DNA from: Alphaproteobacteria bacterium
Lineage (GTDB): Bacteria; Pseudomonadota; Alphaproteobacteria; Micavibrionales; Micavibrionaceae
Assembly: GCA_023301785.1 (NCBI GenBank)
Contig: JALZUF010000249.1
Location: 1 to 24,489 of the forward strand
Direction: 5' to 3'
DNA length: 24,489 bases
The translations under genes and the position numbers were made by a program. Each line of letters begins with the position of its first letter. Positions within the stretch are counted from its first letter, which is position 1. The notes beneath the pieces are model-generated. The model did not search any database. It was not told the DNA's origin and saw only the letters and a list, made by a program, of their open reading frames with translations. This document shows positions 1 through 8,767 of this stretch, in pieces.

Positions 1-899
1 AACTGAATGATGTGCCATCCAAATTGAGTTTTCACAGGTGTTTGCAACACTGATCCTTTTTCCATTTGGTAGGCAGCATTCGCAAATTCAGGAACCATTT
101 CTTCTTTTAAGAAGTAACCAAGATCTCCGCCTTTTGGTGCGGTCGGTCCAATAGATAATTCTTTGGCCAACTCTTCAAACTTACCACCCGTTTTCAACTT
201 CTCAACAACCGCTTTCGCCTTAGCTTCGGTTTCAACCAAGATATGACGCGCACGACGCTCTTCAACATCAGGGACAGATTTTTTATAGTCTTCATAAGCT
301 TTCTTCACCATTTTATCGGAAATCTTATTGTTCACTTCCTTTTGTAGATAAAGATTACGCGCAATCTGTTGCTTCGCCATTTCCATCTCACGCTTAAATT
401 CTTCAGTTTCCTCAACCTTAGATTCCTGCGCTTGTGTCTGAACAAGGCGTGTATTAATCACTTCTTGCATCGCCAATGGATAAATCTGAACGGCTGGCAT
501 TTGTTGAACATTTGCTGGCATGGTCTGAATGAAACGATAAACATCAACACGTGTGATCTCTTTACCGTCCACTTTTGCAACAACAGGATTACCTGGCTCT
601 ACATTAATACCTTCAACATTAGGTGCAGGCACTTCTGCTGATTTAGCATCCGCTTTTGCATTACCTGCCGCGGTATCAACTTTCGCCACAACTGAACTCT
701 CAGTCTTGCCTTCATCCGCCTCAACCATCGCTGTTTCTGCTACCGCATTATCATTAGCGGCAATCTCGGCTGAAACAGATGAATTATCATCTTTATTCTG
801 TGTGAAATAAGCAATACCACCTGCAGCAGCCAAAAGGATTGCAGCAGCGGCAATAATCAGTGGTGATTTACTCTTTGTTTCTTGTTTGCTCTCGGGCAT
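1..899 (-). CDS. Membrane-anchored parvulin-type peptidylprolyl isomerase (partial, 3' end outside window)
   Basis: The reading frame is open from the ATG at 899 to the window edge, giving 299 residues without a stop. Residues 13-31 form one hydrophobic segment after a short polar N-terminus, so the protein is probably anchored in the inner membrane with its bulk in the periplasm. A low-complexity Ala/Glu/Asp linker (about 40-100) leads to a SurA/PrsA-like chaperone region. A parvulin domain starts near residue 213 (RARHILV, then KGGDLGYF and FGWHIIQ). Parvulins catalyse cis-trans isomerisation of prolyl bonds in exported proteins. GAGG lies about 8 nt upstream of the ATG. It is divergent from secA, which fits a role in folding exported proteins. 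The family is clear; the precise orthologue is not, because the C-terminus is missing. Confidence 0.9.
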   Translation of the reverse strand, partial: MPESKQETKSKSPLIIAAAAILLAAAGGIAYFTQNKDDNSSVSAEIAANDNAVAETAMVEADEGKTESSVVAKVDTAAGNAKADAKSAEVPAPNVEGINVEPGNPVVAKVDGKEITRVDVYRFIQTMPANVQQMPAVQIYPLAMQEVINTRLVQTQAQESKVEETEEFKREMEMAKQQIARNLYLQKEVNNKISDKMVKKAYEDYKKSVPDVEERRARHILVETEAKAKAVVEKLKTGGKFEELAKELSIGPTAPKGGDLGYFLKEEMVPEFANAAYQMEKGSVLQTPVKTQFGWHIIQ

Positions 900-1035
900 T
901 TCAATGAACCTCATCATAATTAAATTTGTGAATCTATAATCAGAAATTTGCACCTTTAGGCCGCCAAACGCAAGGGATAATCAAAACTTTCCCATGCTTT
1001 GTCGCACCAAAAGAAGAAACCATGAATTAAGTGTG

Positions 1036-1064
1036 ATTATATTATGGCACAGCCCCTGTATCCA
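1036..1064 (-). promoter_or_regulatory. Putative sigma-70 promoter for the PPIase gene
   Basis: On the minus strand TGGATA (1064-1059) and TATAAT (1041-1036) are separated by 17 nt. The -10 is perfect and the -35 matches 4 of 6 bases. It would give a leader of about 130 nt before the ATG at 899. Confidence 0.4.
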
Positions 1065-1093
1065 TTGACGTTGCTTCATCTGCACTTTATATA
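1065..1093 (+). promoter_or_regulatory. Putative sigma-70 promoter for secA
   Basis: TTGACG (1065-1070) and TATATA (1088-1093) are separated by 17 nt. This predicts a transcription start near 1100 and a leader of about 20 nt, just holding the ribosome binding site. Confidence 0.65.
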
Positions 1094-1119
1094 TCTATGC
1101 GAATATAAAGGATAAAAAC

Positions 1120-3849
1120 GTGCTGAAACTTGCTCAAAAACTATTTGGTTCATCAAACGACCGTGAATTAAAACGCCTCCATAGCGCTATTATGCCAATT
1201 AATGATTTGGAAGCGGAATTCGAAAAACTGTCTGATGCCGAACTTCAAGCCAAAACAACTGAATATGCCATTCGTATCCAGAATGGTGAAAGCCATGACG
1301 ACATCATGCCCGAGGCCTTCGCCACAGTCCGCGAAGCCGCTAAACGTACACTCGGTCAACGTCACTTTGATGTTCAACTTGTCGGTGGGCTTTGCCTTCA
1401 CCAAGGTAAAATTGCTGAAATGAAAACAGGTGAAGGTAAAACACTTGTTTCTACCCTCGCCGCCTACCTTAACGCCATCGAAGGAAAAGGCGTTCACGTT
1501 GTAACCGTGAATGATTACTTGGCTTCACGTGACTCCGAATGGATGGCGCAAGTTTATAACTTCCTTGGCCTAACTTGTGATTGTATCGTTGCCAATATGC
1601 CAGACAGCGAACGCCGTAAAGCCTATGCCTGTGATATTACGTATGGGACAAACAACGAATTTGGTTTTGACTACTTACGTGACAACATGAAATTCCGTCT
1701 TGAGGACATGGTTCAACGTAAATTTAACTTCGCGATTGTCGATGAAGTTGACTCCATTCTTATTGATGAAGCCAGAACACCCTTAATCATCTCTGGTCCG
1801 TCAGAAGGTCAAACAGACCTCTATAATAAAGTTGATGTCATTATCCCTGAACTAACAGAAAATGATTACGACTTAGACGAGAAAACCCGCGCAGTTACCC
1901 TAACAGAAGACGGTAACATCAAAGTTGAAGAGCTTCTTGAAAAGCATAACCTAATTGAGTCAGGTAATCTTTACGACCCACATAATATTTCCCTTGTTCA
2001 TCATGTTGCTCAGGCTCTTAAAGCGCACAAAATCTTTGCGCTTGATACCGACTACATTATTAAAGACGACAAAGTTATCATCATTGATGAATTTACAGGC
2101 CGCATGATGGAAGGTCGTCGTTATTCTGACGGCCTCCACCAAGCCTTAGAAGCTAAAGAGCGTGTTGAAATTCAAAATGAGAACCAAACATTGGCTTCGA
2201 TCACCTTCCAAAATTACTTCCGCCTCTATCCAAAACTTTCGGGTATGACAGGTACAGCATTAACGGAAGCGGAAGAGTTCGCACAAATCTATAGCCTCGG
2301 TGTTGTTGAAATTCCAACAAACCGCAACGTTGCCCGTATTGATCACGATGATAAAATCTATAAGTCTTTCGAAGAAAAATTTGAAGCCATTGCTAAACTG
2401 ATTAATGATTGCCAAGAAAATGGCCAACCTGTCTTGGTTGGAACAACTTCGATTGAAAAATCTGAAATCCTGTCCAGCCTTCTTAAGAAACGTAAAGTAA
2501 AACACAACGTGTTGAACGCTCGTTATCACGAACAAGAAGCCTATATCGTCTCCCAAGCCGGTGCGCCTGGCGCTGTGACCATTGCCACAAACATGGCGGG
2601 TCGTGGAACAGATATTCAACTGGGTGGTAATCTTGATATGCGTATCGCCAACGAAGTTCAAGACGATTGGTCAGACGAAGGTAAACAAGACGCTATTGAA
2701 AAAATCAAATCGGAAGTTGCAGAAAACAAAGAGGTCGTTCATGCCGCTGGTGGACTATGCGTTATCGGAACAGAGCGTCATGAATCTCGCCGTATTGATA
2801 ACCAGCTCCGCGGTCGTTCAGGTCGTCAAGGAGATCCAGGGACAACCGTTTTCTTCCTATCAACCGAAGATGATCTTATGCGTATTTTCGCCGCCGAAAA
2901 AATGGCCGCGCTATTAAAATCAAATATTGGCCTTAAAGAAGGCGAAGCTCTTACCCACCCTTGGTTATCAAAAGCCTTAGAAAAAGCACAAGGGCGCGTC
3001 GAACAACAAAACTTCGAAATGCGTAAGAACTTGTTAAAATTCGATAACGTGATGAACGACCAACGTAAAGTCATTTACGATCAACGTCGTGAAATTATGG
3101 AAGCTGGCGATGACCTTGATGAACTCGTTACAGAAATGCGTCACGATGTTATCGAAGATATCGTTTATAATGCCATCCCTGAAAAAGCCTACGCTGAACA
3201 ATGGGACACTGAAACACTGGAAAGTGAAGCGCAACGTTTGCTTAACCTTGATATACCTATTCAAGAATGGGCAAAAGAAGAAGGTATCGCCGATGATGAA
3301 ATCTTAGATCGCATCACTAAGCAATCCGACCGTAAGTTTAAAGAAAAACAAGAAGTTGCTGGCTTGGAAACATGGCGTAACTTGCAAAAATCTTTCATGC
3401 TTCAAATTCTTGATCAGCAATGGAAAGAGCACCTGCTCGCCCTCGATCATTTACGCCAAGGTATTAATCTACGTGCCTTCGGTCAACGTGATCCATTGAA
3501 TGAGTACAAGGCCGAAGCCTTCTCTCTGTTCGAAGATATGCTGAATTCATTACGTGAAGGTGTCACCCAAACTTTAAGCCTCGTTGAAATCAACGTTGAT
3601 GAAAAAGTTATGGAAGCCTTAGAAGAGCAACATAGACAAAGAACCAACGAAGGCCGCGTTGACCCTGCCCTTATGGGCGTAAACAACTTTGATAATGAGG
3701 ACACACAACAAGATAGTGTGAAGCCATTCCCTAAAAAAGTTGAATTCGATGCAAGTGATTCATCAACGTGGGGTAAAGTTCCGCGTAACAGTGAATGCCC
3801 ATGCGGTTCAGGCAAAAAGTTCAAGCATTGCCACGGCAAAGTAAATTAA
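1120..3849 (+). CDS. secA: Preprotein translocase ATPase SecA
   Basis: SecA is the motor ATPase that pushes unfolded preproteins through SecYEG. The 909-aa product has the family's usual length and order: Walker A MKTGEGKT at 101-108, the DEVD Walker B box at 208-211 followed by the conserved DEARTPLIISGP stretch, the preprotein cross-linking region, the second helicase domain with MAGRGTDIQLGG and QLRGRSGRQGDPG, and a C-terminal CxCx8CH zinc motif (CPCGSGKK then CH). The C-terminal zinc tail normally binds SecB. The start is GTG, preceded by AAAGGA with about 7 nt spacing. The TAA stop overlaps the stop of the convergent M48-like gene. Identification is certain. Confidence 0.98.
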   Translation: MLKLAQKLFGSSNDRELKRLHSAIMPINDLEAEFEKLSDAELQAKTTEYAIRIQNGESHDDIMPEAFATVREAAKRTLGQRHFDVQLVGGLCLHQGKIAEMKTGEGKTLVSTLAAYLNAIEGKGVHVVTVNDYLASRDSEWMAQVYNFLGLTCDCIVANMPDSERRKAYACDITYGTNNEFGFDYLRDNMKFRLEDMVQRKFNFAIVDEVDSILIDEARTPLIISGPSEGQTDLYNKVDVIIPELTENDYDLDEKTRAVTLTEDGNIKVEELLEKHNLIESGNLYDPHNISLVHHVAQALKAHKIFALDTDYIIKDDKVIIIDEFTGRMMEGRRYSDGLHQALEAKERVEIQNENQTLASITFQNYFRLYPKLSGMTGTALTEAEEFAQIYSLGVVEIPTNRNVARIDHDDKIYKSFEEKFEAIAKLINDCQENGQPVLVGTTSIEKSEILSSLLKKRKVKHNVLNARYHEQEAYIVSQAGAPGAVTIATNMAGRGTDIQLGGNLDMRIANEVQDDWSDEGKQDAIEKIKSEVAENKEVVHAAGGLCVIGTERHESRRIDNQLRGRSGRQGDPGTTVFFLSTEDDLMRIFAAEKMAALLKSNIGLKEGEALTHPWLSKALEKAQGRVEQQNFEMRKNLLKFDNVMNDQRKVIYDQRREIMEAGDDLDELVTEMRHDVIEDIVYNAIPEKAYAEQWDTETLESEAQRLLNLDIPIQEWAKEEGIADDEILDRITKQSDRKFKEKQEVAGLETWRNLQKSFMLQILDQQWKEHLLALDHLRQGINLRAFGQRDPLNEYKAEAFSLFEDMLNSLREGVTQTLSLVEINVDEKVMEALEEQHRQRTNEGRVDPALMGVNNFDNEDTQQDSVKPFPKKVEFDASDSSTWGKVPRNSECPCGSGKKFKHCHGKVN

Positions 3850-4694
3850 CAAAACGTCCGATTAATTGCAGCCGCCACCTGTGTCTTTGATGGATGTGTT
3901 GGGAAGTGTTTTTTGATGAGTCTCTCGCAAGTACTTACAGAAGATTTAACATCTTTCATCTGTTCATGCATATCATCGACGGCCGTCAAATTTACAGACT
4001 GCAGATCATCTCGTAAAACACTTTGCACATCTGCACGCTCTTCGATGGTCACAGAAAATTCGCGATTGAATATAAATTGCCCTAAACTTACCGCGGCACC
4101 AACCGCCGCCTCTTTAAACTGCCCAGACATCAACAGCACTCCCGTCAATGAAGCAGCAGGCACAAAACTTAATGACGCAAATAACAGACCATTTCGTACG
4201 TCTGAGTGCTCTTCATGACTTACTTCATGACGAACCAACGTTTCATATCCGTTTAAGTCTAATGCGTCCGTATAATGCGTATTAAAACTTAAATCATATT
4301 CACCCACCATTCCTCCAATACCAGCAATTTTCAACGTCTTCGGATCACAAAAATTTCGAACCCCAAGCTCCATCTCAAGTTCTGCTTCATTAAAAACTTT
4401 TTCGATTATATCAACTTGCGCACGCTCGAAACCTGATGAATAACAACGGCTTCCTTCTTCCCTTGTCGTTAGCCCGTAGGACGCTAAACTAAATACTGTT
4501 GTGAACACACCCGTTACAAACAATGGCACAGTTAAATCGTCTTTAAAAATTGGAAATACGACTGCCGCAAAGGCTGAATTAAAAGCAAGGCTAGCCCCAG
4601 CCAGCATCATCCCACGAAGTGCATTCTCACGTTTATAAGACCGAAATTGCGTATCAACTAATGATGGTGTTTTAGGTGTTACAACAGCTGACAT
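3846..4694 (-). CDS. Small HtpX/Oma1-like M48 membrane metallopeptidase
   Basis: The 282-aa product has no obvious full-length match that I recognise, but it carries the M48 signature set in the right order. There are two hydrophobic segments (about 28-49 and 55-75), the zinc motif HEVSH at 156-160, two more hydrophobic segments (about 168-190 and 194-210), the third-ligand motif EERAD at 218-222 (family form ExxAD), and THPS at 266-269, resembling the THPP motif near the end of HtpX-type enzymes. The two-TM, HExxH, two-TM, ExxAD order is that of HtpX. HtpX degrades misfolded inner-membrane proteins; the same substrate class is inferred here. It starts 8 nt after the 175-aa gene stops, so the two probably share a transcript. 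No convincing Shine-Dalgarno is visible, which fits translation downstream of another gene. The stop codon overlaps that of secA. Confidence 0.75.
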   Translation of the reverse strand: MSAVVTPKTPSLVDTQFRSYKRENALRGMMLAGASLAFNSAFAAVVFPIFKDDLTVPLFVTGVFTTVFSLASYGLTTREEGSRCYSSGFERAQVDIIEKVFNEAELEMELGVRNFCDPKTLKIAGIGGMVGEYDLSFNTHYTDALDLNGYETLVRHEVSHEEHSDVRNGLLFASLSFVPAASLTGVLLMSGQFKEAAVGAAVSLGQFIFNREFSVTIEERADVQSVLRDDLQSVNLTAVDDMHEQMKDVKSSVSTCERLIKKHFPTHPSKTQVAAAINRTFC

Positions 4695-4702
4695 GAGGTG
4701 TC

Positions 4703-5230
4703 TTACAATCTACGAGCCGGAAGTGCAGGGTTAACCCAACTTGATTGAACACGACTGTAACTACCATCTTCATTCAAAAGATCCGTATTTTGATTGACGG
4801 TAATCTGCTGCCCAATTAAATCATTTTCACGGAGGTGATTTAAAACTTCCAGAGCCGTTAAATTTACAGATATGACATGATCATCAACGTAAATATCCGT
4901 ATGTTCTAATAATAAGACATCACCTTTACGCTCGGGGTTTTCAAATAAATATTGGGTCATACTAGCAACATTCCTAAAATCAAGACCAACATCACGCACC
5001 GCTAAAAAAATTTCTGGTAGAGATTTTCTTGAAGGATACCTATGGGCTAACTGCTCTTCGCCATTTGGTACCAAAAATTGTACAGAAGCTTGATAAGGTT
5101 CAGGGTCTAAGCCAGTAACAACATGACCTGTTGTATTAATACTGCCTACATCACGAACATCAAATGTTTGAGCCTCTTCAATTGGTTGTATTAAACCCAA
5201 TGCCGCTGACAGCTTTTGACTGTTACTCAT
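4703..5230 (-). CDS. Hypothetical protein, upstream partner of the M48-like peptidase
   Basis: I do not recognise this 175-aa protein. It has no signal peptide or membrane segment and looks like a mixed alpha/beta soluble protein (stretches such as ASVQFLVPNG and GDVLLLEHTDIYVDDHV suggest beta strands). I chose the ATG at 5230 because GGAG sits 5 nt upstream; an in-frame TTG at 5254 is possible but lacks a site. It is the first gene of a two-gene unit with the M48-like peptidase, so it may be a regulator or partner of that enzyme (inference from position only). It contains SVNLTA, which also occurs in the peptidase. Confidence 0.7.
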   Translation of the reverse strand: MSNSQKLSAALGLIQPIEEAQTFDVRDVGSINTTGHVVTGLDPEPYQASVQFLVPNGEEQLAHRYPSRKSLPEIFLAVRDVGLDFRNVASMTQYLFENPERKGDVLLLEHTDIYVDDHVISVNLTALEVLNHLRENDLIGQQITVNQNTDLLNEDGSYSRVQSSWVNPALPARRL

Positions 5231-5265
5231 ACCTACTCCGCTAAAATTTTCCAAGTTGAGCGGGC

Positions 5266-5294
5266 AAAGTACAAAAGATTATTTGTTATGTCAA
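5266..5294 (-). promoter_or_regulatory. Putative promoter with TTGACAT element before the 175-aa gene
   Basis: TTGACA (5294-5289, minus strand), continued as TAAC, is followed after 17 nt by TACTTT (5271-5266), a poor -10. It lies in the 68-nt gap downstream of the CNNM gene, 64 nt before the start at 5230. The same TTGACAT element occurs before three other leftward orphan genes. Confidence 0.5.
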
Positions 5295-5298
5295 TAAA

Positions 5299-6561
5299 TT
5301 ACTTGCGGACTCGAATAAGGCTTAATTGATTACGCTGGCGCTTAACAATATCAAAACGGCAATCATAAAATGTGAAGCTTTGCCCTTTATTCGGTACAGT
5401 CTGCGCCTCATGGATAATCAATCCCGCAATGGTCGAATAATCTTCATCATCAGGCAAATCCCAATCTAGCTCACGATTAAGATCACGAATGGTGACATCA
5501 CCTTCCACCAGATAACTGCCATCTGTTTGCTTACGCACTCCAATAACAGTTTCATCATGCTCATCATCAATCTCACCAACGATTTCTTCCAGAATATCTT
5601 CAAGCGTGACAATACCGAGGTAACTTCCATATTCATCAACAACAACACAGAAATGCTCACGGCGCGATTTAAAGGCCTGTAATTGATCATGCAACGTCGT
5701 TTGCTCTGGAACAAACCAAGGCTCCGCACACAAATCTTCAATATCTAAATTTTCTAAATCTTCATCATTACGTTCGCGTTTCTTAAGCTCACGCATCAAT
5801 GCTTTGGCATGAAGGACGCCAATAATATTATCCGTATCCTCACGATAGACTGGCATTCTAGTGTAAGGACTATCGAGCGCGTCCTCGACAATCTTTTCAA
5901 TAGGATCAGACGCATCCAACATAATCACGTTTTTACGGTGCGTCATGATCTCTTCAATATCCACATCAAACAAATCTAGTATTGAACGTAACATCGCACG
6001 TTGAGTTTGCGTTTCCGCATCGACACCTTCGTGCAATTCGATCACACCACGCAAAACTTCCATATGCGATCCACCGGACGCACTGCTCATATCCGCCCCA
6101 ACCAGCTTAAGGGTGAAACCAACAATCTTGTTAACCACTCCTGCAATCGGATAAAACAGCCAAATCACGACACTAATAACAGGCGCAATAAAAACCGACA
6201 TTTTATCAGCATTTTTCATCGCATACGTTTTTGGTAACACCTCGGCAAAAATAAGAACCAATAGCGTCATAATCAACGTGGCATAAACAACCCCTGCCTC
6301 ACCAAACAAACCAATTAAAACACTGGTGGCAAAGGCTGATGCCAAAATATTAACAAGGTTATTTCCAAGAAGAAGCGCACCGATCATGCGGTCTTTACGC
6401 TCACGAATGCGGTTCACTAACCCTGCGCGCTTGTTACCTTCTTTTTCCCAATTATGCAGACGTGACTTTGATGCCGCCGTCAACGCCGTTTCCGAACCAG
6501 AGAAAAACCCCGACAAAAGAAGAAGTACAAAAACAATACCTGCGGAAATCCATAAATCCAT
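5299..6561 (-). CDS. CNNM/CorC-type membrane protein (DUF21, CBS pair, CorC_HlyC domain)
   Basis: The 420-aa protein begins with a DUF21 (CNNM) membrane domain with hydrophobic segments near 5-24, 60-84, 90-110 and 122-148, including the typical LSGFFSGSETALTAAS. A cytoplasmic CBS-domain pair follows (about 205-330, ending VVVDEYGSYLGIVTLEDILE). A CorC_HlyC transporter-associated domain fills the C-terminus (about 345-420). Family members are linked to Mg2+/Co2+ transport or efflux; older annotations call them hemolysins, which I do not adopt. It starts 1 nt after the aroB stop, so it is the last gene of an aroK-aroB-CNNM unit, an arrangement common in alphaproteobacteria. The substrate here is not proven. 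Confidence 0.92.
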   Translation of the reverse strand: MDLWISAGIVFVLLLLSGFFSGSETALTAASKSRLHNWEKEGNKRAGLVNRIRERKDRMIGALLLGNNLVNILASAFATSVLIGLFGEAGVVYATLIMTLLVLIFAEVLPKTYAMKNADKMSVFIAPVISVVIWLFYPIAGVVNKIVGFTLKLVGADMSSASGGSHMEVLRGVIELHEGVDAETQTQRAMLRSILDLFDVDIEEIMTHRKNVIMLDASDPIEKIVEDALDSPYTRMPVYREDTDNIIGVLHAKALMRELKKRERNDEDLENLDIEDLCAEPWFVPEQTTLHDQLQAFKSRREHFCVVVDEYGSYLGIVTLEDILEEIVGEIDDEHDETVIGVRKQTDGSYLVEGDVTIRDLNRELDWDLPDDEDYSTIAGLIIHEAQTVPNKGQSFTFYDCRFDIVKRQRNQLSLIRVRK

Positions 6562-6562
6562 T

Positions 6563-7678
6563 TTAAGCCATACTCTCTTTCACAACGGACAATACATCAT
6601 CCATATTGACATCATAAGATTGAAAAGCTTCACCTATACCGCGTGTTAAAATAAAGCCAATCTTATCGCCATCGGCTTTTTTATCTTGGTACATCAATTC
6701 AACAATATCTTCAGAACTATGCTTTAAGCTCGGTGAAATCTCAGAAGCCTTGGTTTTCAAACCTAACTTTTTAAAGTGCGCCTTAACACGTTCACAATCT
6801 TGTCCCGTACATAAATCCATACGGCGTGACAAATCAAAGGCTATATTAATGCCAATGGCAACCGCCTCCCCATGAAGAAGGCTTCCATCATATCCCGCCG
6901 CCGCTTCTAAGGCATGACCAAACGTATGCCCTAAGTTTAATAGCGCGCGTTGTCCTTTTTCATGCTCGTCTGCCGCAACAATCGCTGCCTTGGCTTTACA
7001 TGATGTTTCGACGGCTTTTGATAAAGCTTCACTCTCAAGCTTCAAAACTTGTTCGCCATGTTCCTCTAACCATTCAAAAAATGCGAGGTCATTAATAAGC
7101 CCGTATTTTACAATCTCACCATATCCCGCTTGCACTTCTCGTTCAGGCAACGTACCAAGCGTTCCAATATCACAAAGCACAGCTTTCGGTTGATAAAATG
7201 CCCCAACGAGGTTCTTCCCTTGGTGCGTATTAATACCCGTTTTACCCCCAACGGAGCTATCAACTTGTGACAACAACGTTGTTGGGATTTGCACAAACGG
7301 AATGCCGCGCATCGTAACCGCCGCGGCAAAGCCACCAAGGTCGCCCATCACACCGCCACCAACGACAAATAGAATGCTATTACGATCAACCTTATTCTCA
7401 AGCAACCAATCCGTCACACGTTGCAGTCCATCATAGGACTTAGTCGGCTCCCCACCCTTTTGGCTAAACGTTTTACTCGACAGAACCTTACCCGCCAACG
7501 CCTCGTCCAAAACCTGAACATAAGGATACGTATTTTCGTCATATAAAATGAATGCTTTTTTTCCAAAACACTCATCAGGCAGATACTCAGCGGCATCATC
7601 AACCAGAGCCTTACCAATATGAATGTCATACGATCTATCGCCCAGATCAACAGGAACAATTTTTTTATCTTGTGTCAT
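6563..7678 (-). CDS. aroB: 3-dehydroquinate synthase AroB
   Basis: AroB converts DAHP to 3-dehydroquinate, the second step of the shikimate pathway, using NAD+ and a divalent metal. The 371-aa product has the NAD-binding GGGVMGDLGGF (107-117), the substrate-binding QVDSSVGGKTGIN (138-150), and the metal ligands in family motifs: E188 in GYGEIVKYG, H251 in NLGHTFGHALE and H269 in LHGEAVAIG. It starts 9 nt after aroK stops and ends 1 nt before the CNNM gene starts. No strong Shine-Dalgarno is seen, so coupling to aroK translation is plausible. Confidence 0.97.
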   Translation of the reverse strand: MTQDKKIVPVDLGDRSYDIHIGKALVDDAAEYLPDECFGKKAFILYDENTYPYVQVLDEALAGKVLSSKTFSQKGGEPTKSYDGLQRVTDWLLENKVDRNSILFVVGGGVMGDLGGFAAAVTMRGIPFVQIPTTLLSQVDSSVGGKTGINTHQGKNLVGAFYQPKAVLCDIGTLGTLPEREVQAGYGEIVKYGLINDLAFFEWLEEHGEQVLKLESEALSKAVETSCKAKAAIVAADEHEKGQRALLNLGHTFGHALEAAAGYDGSLLHGEAVAIGINIAFDLSRRMDLCTGQDCERVKAHFKKLGLKTKASEISPSLKHSSEDIVELMYQDKKADGDKIGFILTRGIGEAFQSYDVNMDDVLSVVKESMA

Positions 7679-7687
7679 GATGTGATT

Positions 7688-8239
7688 TTAACCAGCATTT
7701 GTATAAGTGTATAGCGTTTCAATTACTCTATTCAGCGTTTCTTCAATCTGTTCATCATAAGTATCAACATGAACGTGCGCTTGCTTATATATAGGGTATC
7801 GCACCTCAATCAAATCACTTAGTACCTCTTTTGGGTCTTTATCTTTAAATAGAGGTCGTCCTTGGGATGTTCCTACGCGCGCGACTAAAACATCAATATC
7901 TGCCTCTAAAAATAACGAAATAGCGCTTTCTTGAATGGCCTTACGTGTTGCGTCATTCATAAACGCTCCGCCGCCAGTGCTTATAATACAAACTTGATCG
8001 CTATGAATAGCATCCCTAAGAACTTGCTGTTCTAACGCTCTAAAGTGCTCTTCACCCTCGTCTTTGAAAATATCACTGATTTCTTTACCCGCAGCTTCGA
8101 CGATCAGATCATCAGAATCAACAAAGTTTAGCCCCAATCTTTTGGCGACTTCACGCCCAACAGATGTTTTTCCAGCCCCCATCAGCCCAACAAGGACTAT
8201 CGATTTATTCAAGTTTGTTATGATTGCGTCATTCATCAT
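7688..8239 (-). CDS. aroK: Shikimate kinase AroK
   Basis: AroK phosphorylates shikimate with ATP to shikimate-3-phosphate. The 183-aa protein shows the Walker A loop GLMGAGKTS at 18-26, the shikimate-binding acidic segment VDSDD (40-44), an Arg in EEHFRALE, the GGG of STGGGAF (89-91), and the lid segment GRPLF. The start is one of two adjacent ATG codons; neither has a strong Shine-Dalgarno. It is first in the aroK-aroB-CNNM unit and is divergent from the 45-aa ORF and xerD. Confidence 0.96.
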   Translation of the reverse strand: MMNDAIITNLNKSIVLVGLMGAGKTSVGREVAKRLGLNFVDSDDLIVEAAGKEISDIFKDEGEEHFRALEQQVLRDAIHSDQVCIISTGGGAFMNDATRKAIQESAISLFLEADIDVLVARVGTSQGRPLFKDKDPKEVLSDLIEVRYPIYKQAHVHVDTYDEQIEETLNRVIETLYTYTNAG

Positions 8240-8336
8240 GCCGTTTTAATGAATTAAGCTTAAAAGTGCAATTGCATTCATTCGCCACATTGATTAATCT
8301 TGAAACAAGGCAACATAAATAAAGGCTTACTTACCC

Positions 8337-8474
8337 ATGCTATTTCTTAAAATCGTATTTTCAGCATTATTCCTTATTCTTATTGGAGGATTCGCGTACT
8401 TTGCTATTACGGATATCCCAGTGCGCCAAGTTGAAAAAACAGAAACCTATTCAGCAAGTGATTTTCGCTCATAA
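8337..8474 (+). CDS. Small single-pass membrane protein (45 aa)
   Basis: This short frame starts ATG at 8337 and ends TAA at 8472-8474. The product is a hydrophobic N-terminal helix (about residues 2-23, MLFLKIVFSALFLILIGG then FAYF), followed by DIPVRQVEKTETYSASDFRS, a polar tail. AAAGG lies 11 nt upstream, a weak site. From memory, many alphaproteobacteria have a small protein at this aroK-xerD position with one helix ending in a DIP motif and a tail ending in a short F-R-containing sequence; I cannot confirm this here. The ordinary three-base periodicity and the signal-anchor layout favour a real gene. Function is unknown. Confidence 0.6.
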   Translation: MLFLKIVFSALFLILIGGFAYFAITDIPVRQVEKTETYSASDFRS

Positions 8475-8732
8475 CGCATTTATTATGAAAAACATATTTA
8501 GGTATTCGAATCAATTATTTTCTATTCAAAAATTTGATGGAAACTGTCATTAGATACTTATTTTAATAAAAAAATACCAAGATTCATCCTTAAAATCACA
8601 TCCAAGAGTACGCATAAGTCACAATATAGCTCATTGAAAACACTTAAAAAATCACCACAGAGGATATTTTAGCAATAATATTGCCCTTTTTCAGAAATAT
8701 GGGAAAAAAATTAACTTTTTTGAAATCATGTC
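8475..8732. other. AT-rich intergenic sequence without a visible gene
   Basis: This is the first half of the 544-nt gap between the 45-aa ORF and xerD. It is very AT-rich, has only trivial frames in both directions, and shows no clear terminator or repeat. Confidence 0.6.
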
Positions 8733-8761
8733 TTGACAAATGACGTTAATTTTCCAATAAT
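8733..8761 (+). promoter_or_regulatory. Near-consensus sigma-70 promoter for xerD
   Basis: TTGACA (8733-8738, perfect) and AATAAT (8756-8761, 5 of 6) are separated by 17 nt. This is the best promoter match I found in the window. It predicts a start near 8768, about 250 nt before the xerD ATG. Confidence 0.7.
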
Positions 8762-8767
8762 CTGGAC

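Noticed and set aside
369..810. Two rightward open frames in the first kilobase
   Set aside because: They are antisense to the parvulin-type PPIase, whose leftward frame has clear domain motifs and a ribosome site.
2260..2661. A 133-aa leftward frame inside secA
   Set aside because: It is antisense to a conserved part of SecA and shows no motif or ribosome site.
5299..6561. Hemolysin function of the CNNM/CorC protein
   Set aside because: The name comes from old annotation transfer; the domains indicate a membrane transport-related protein with CBS sensing.
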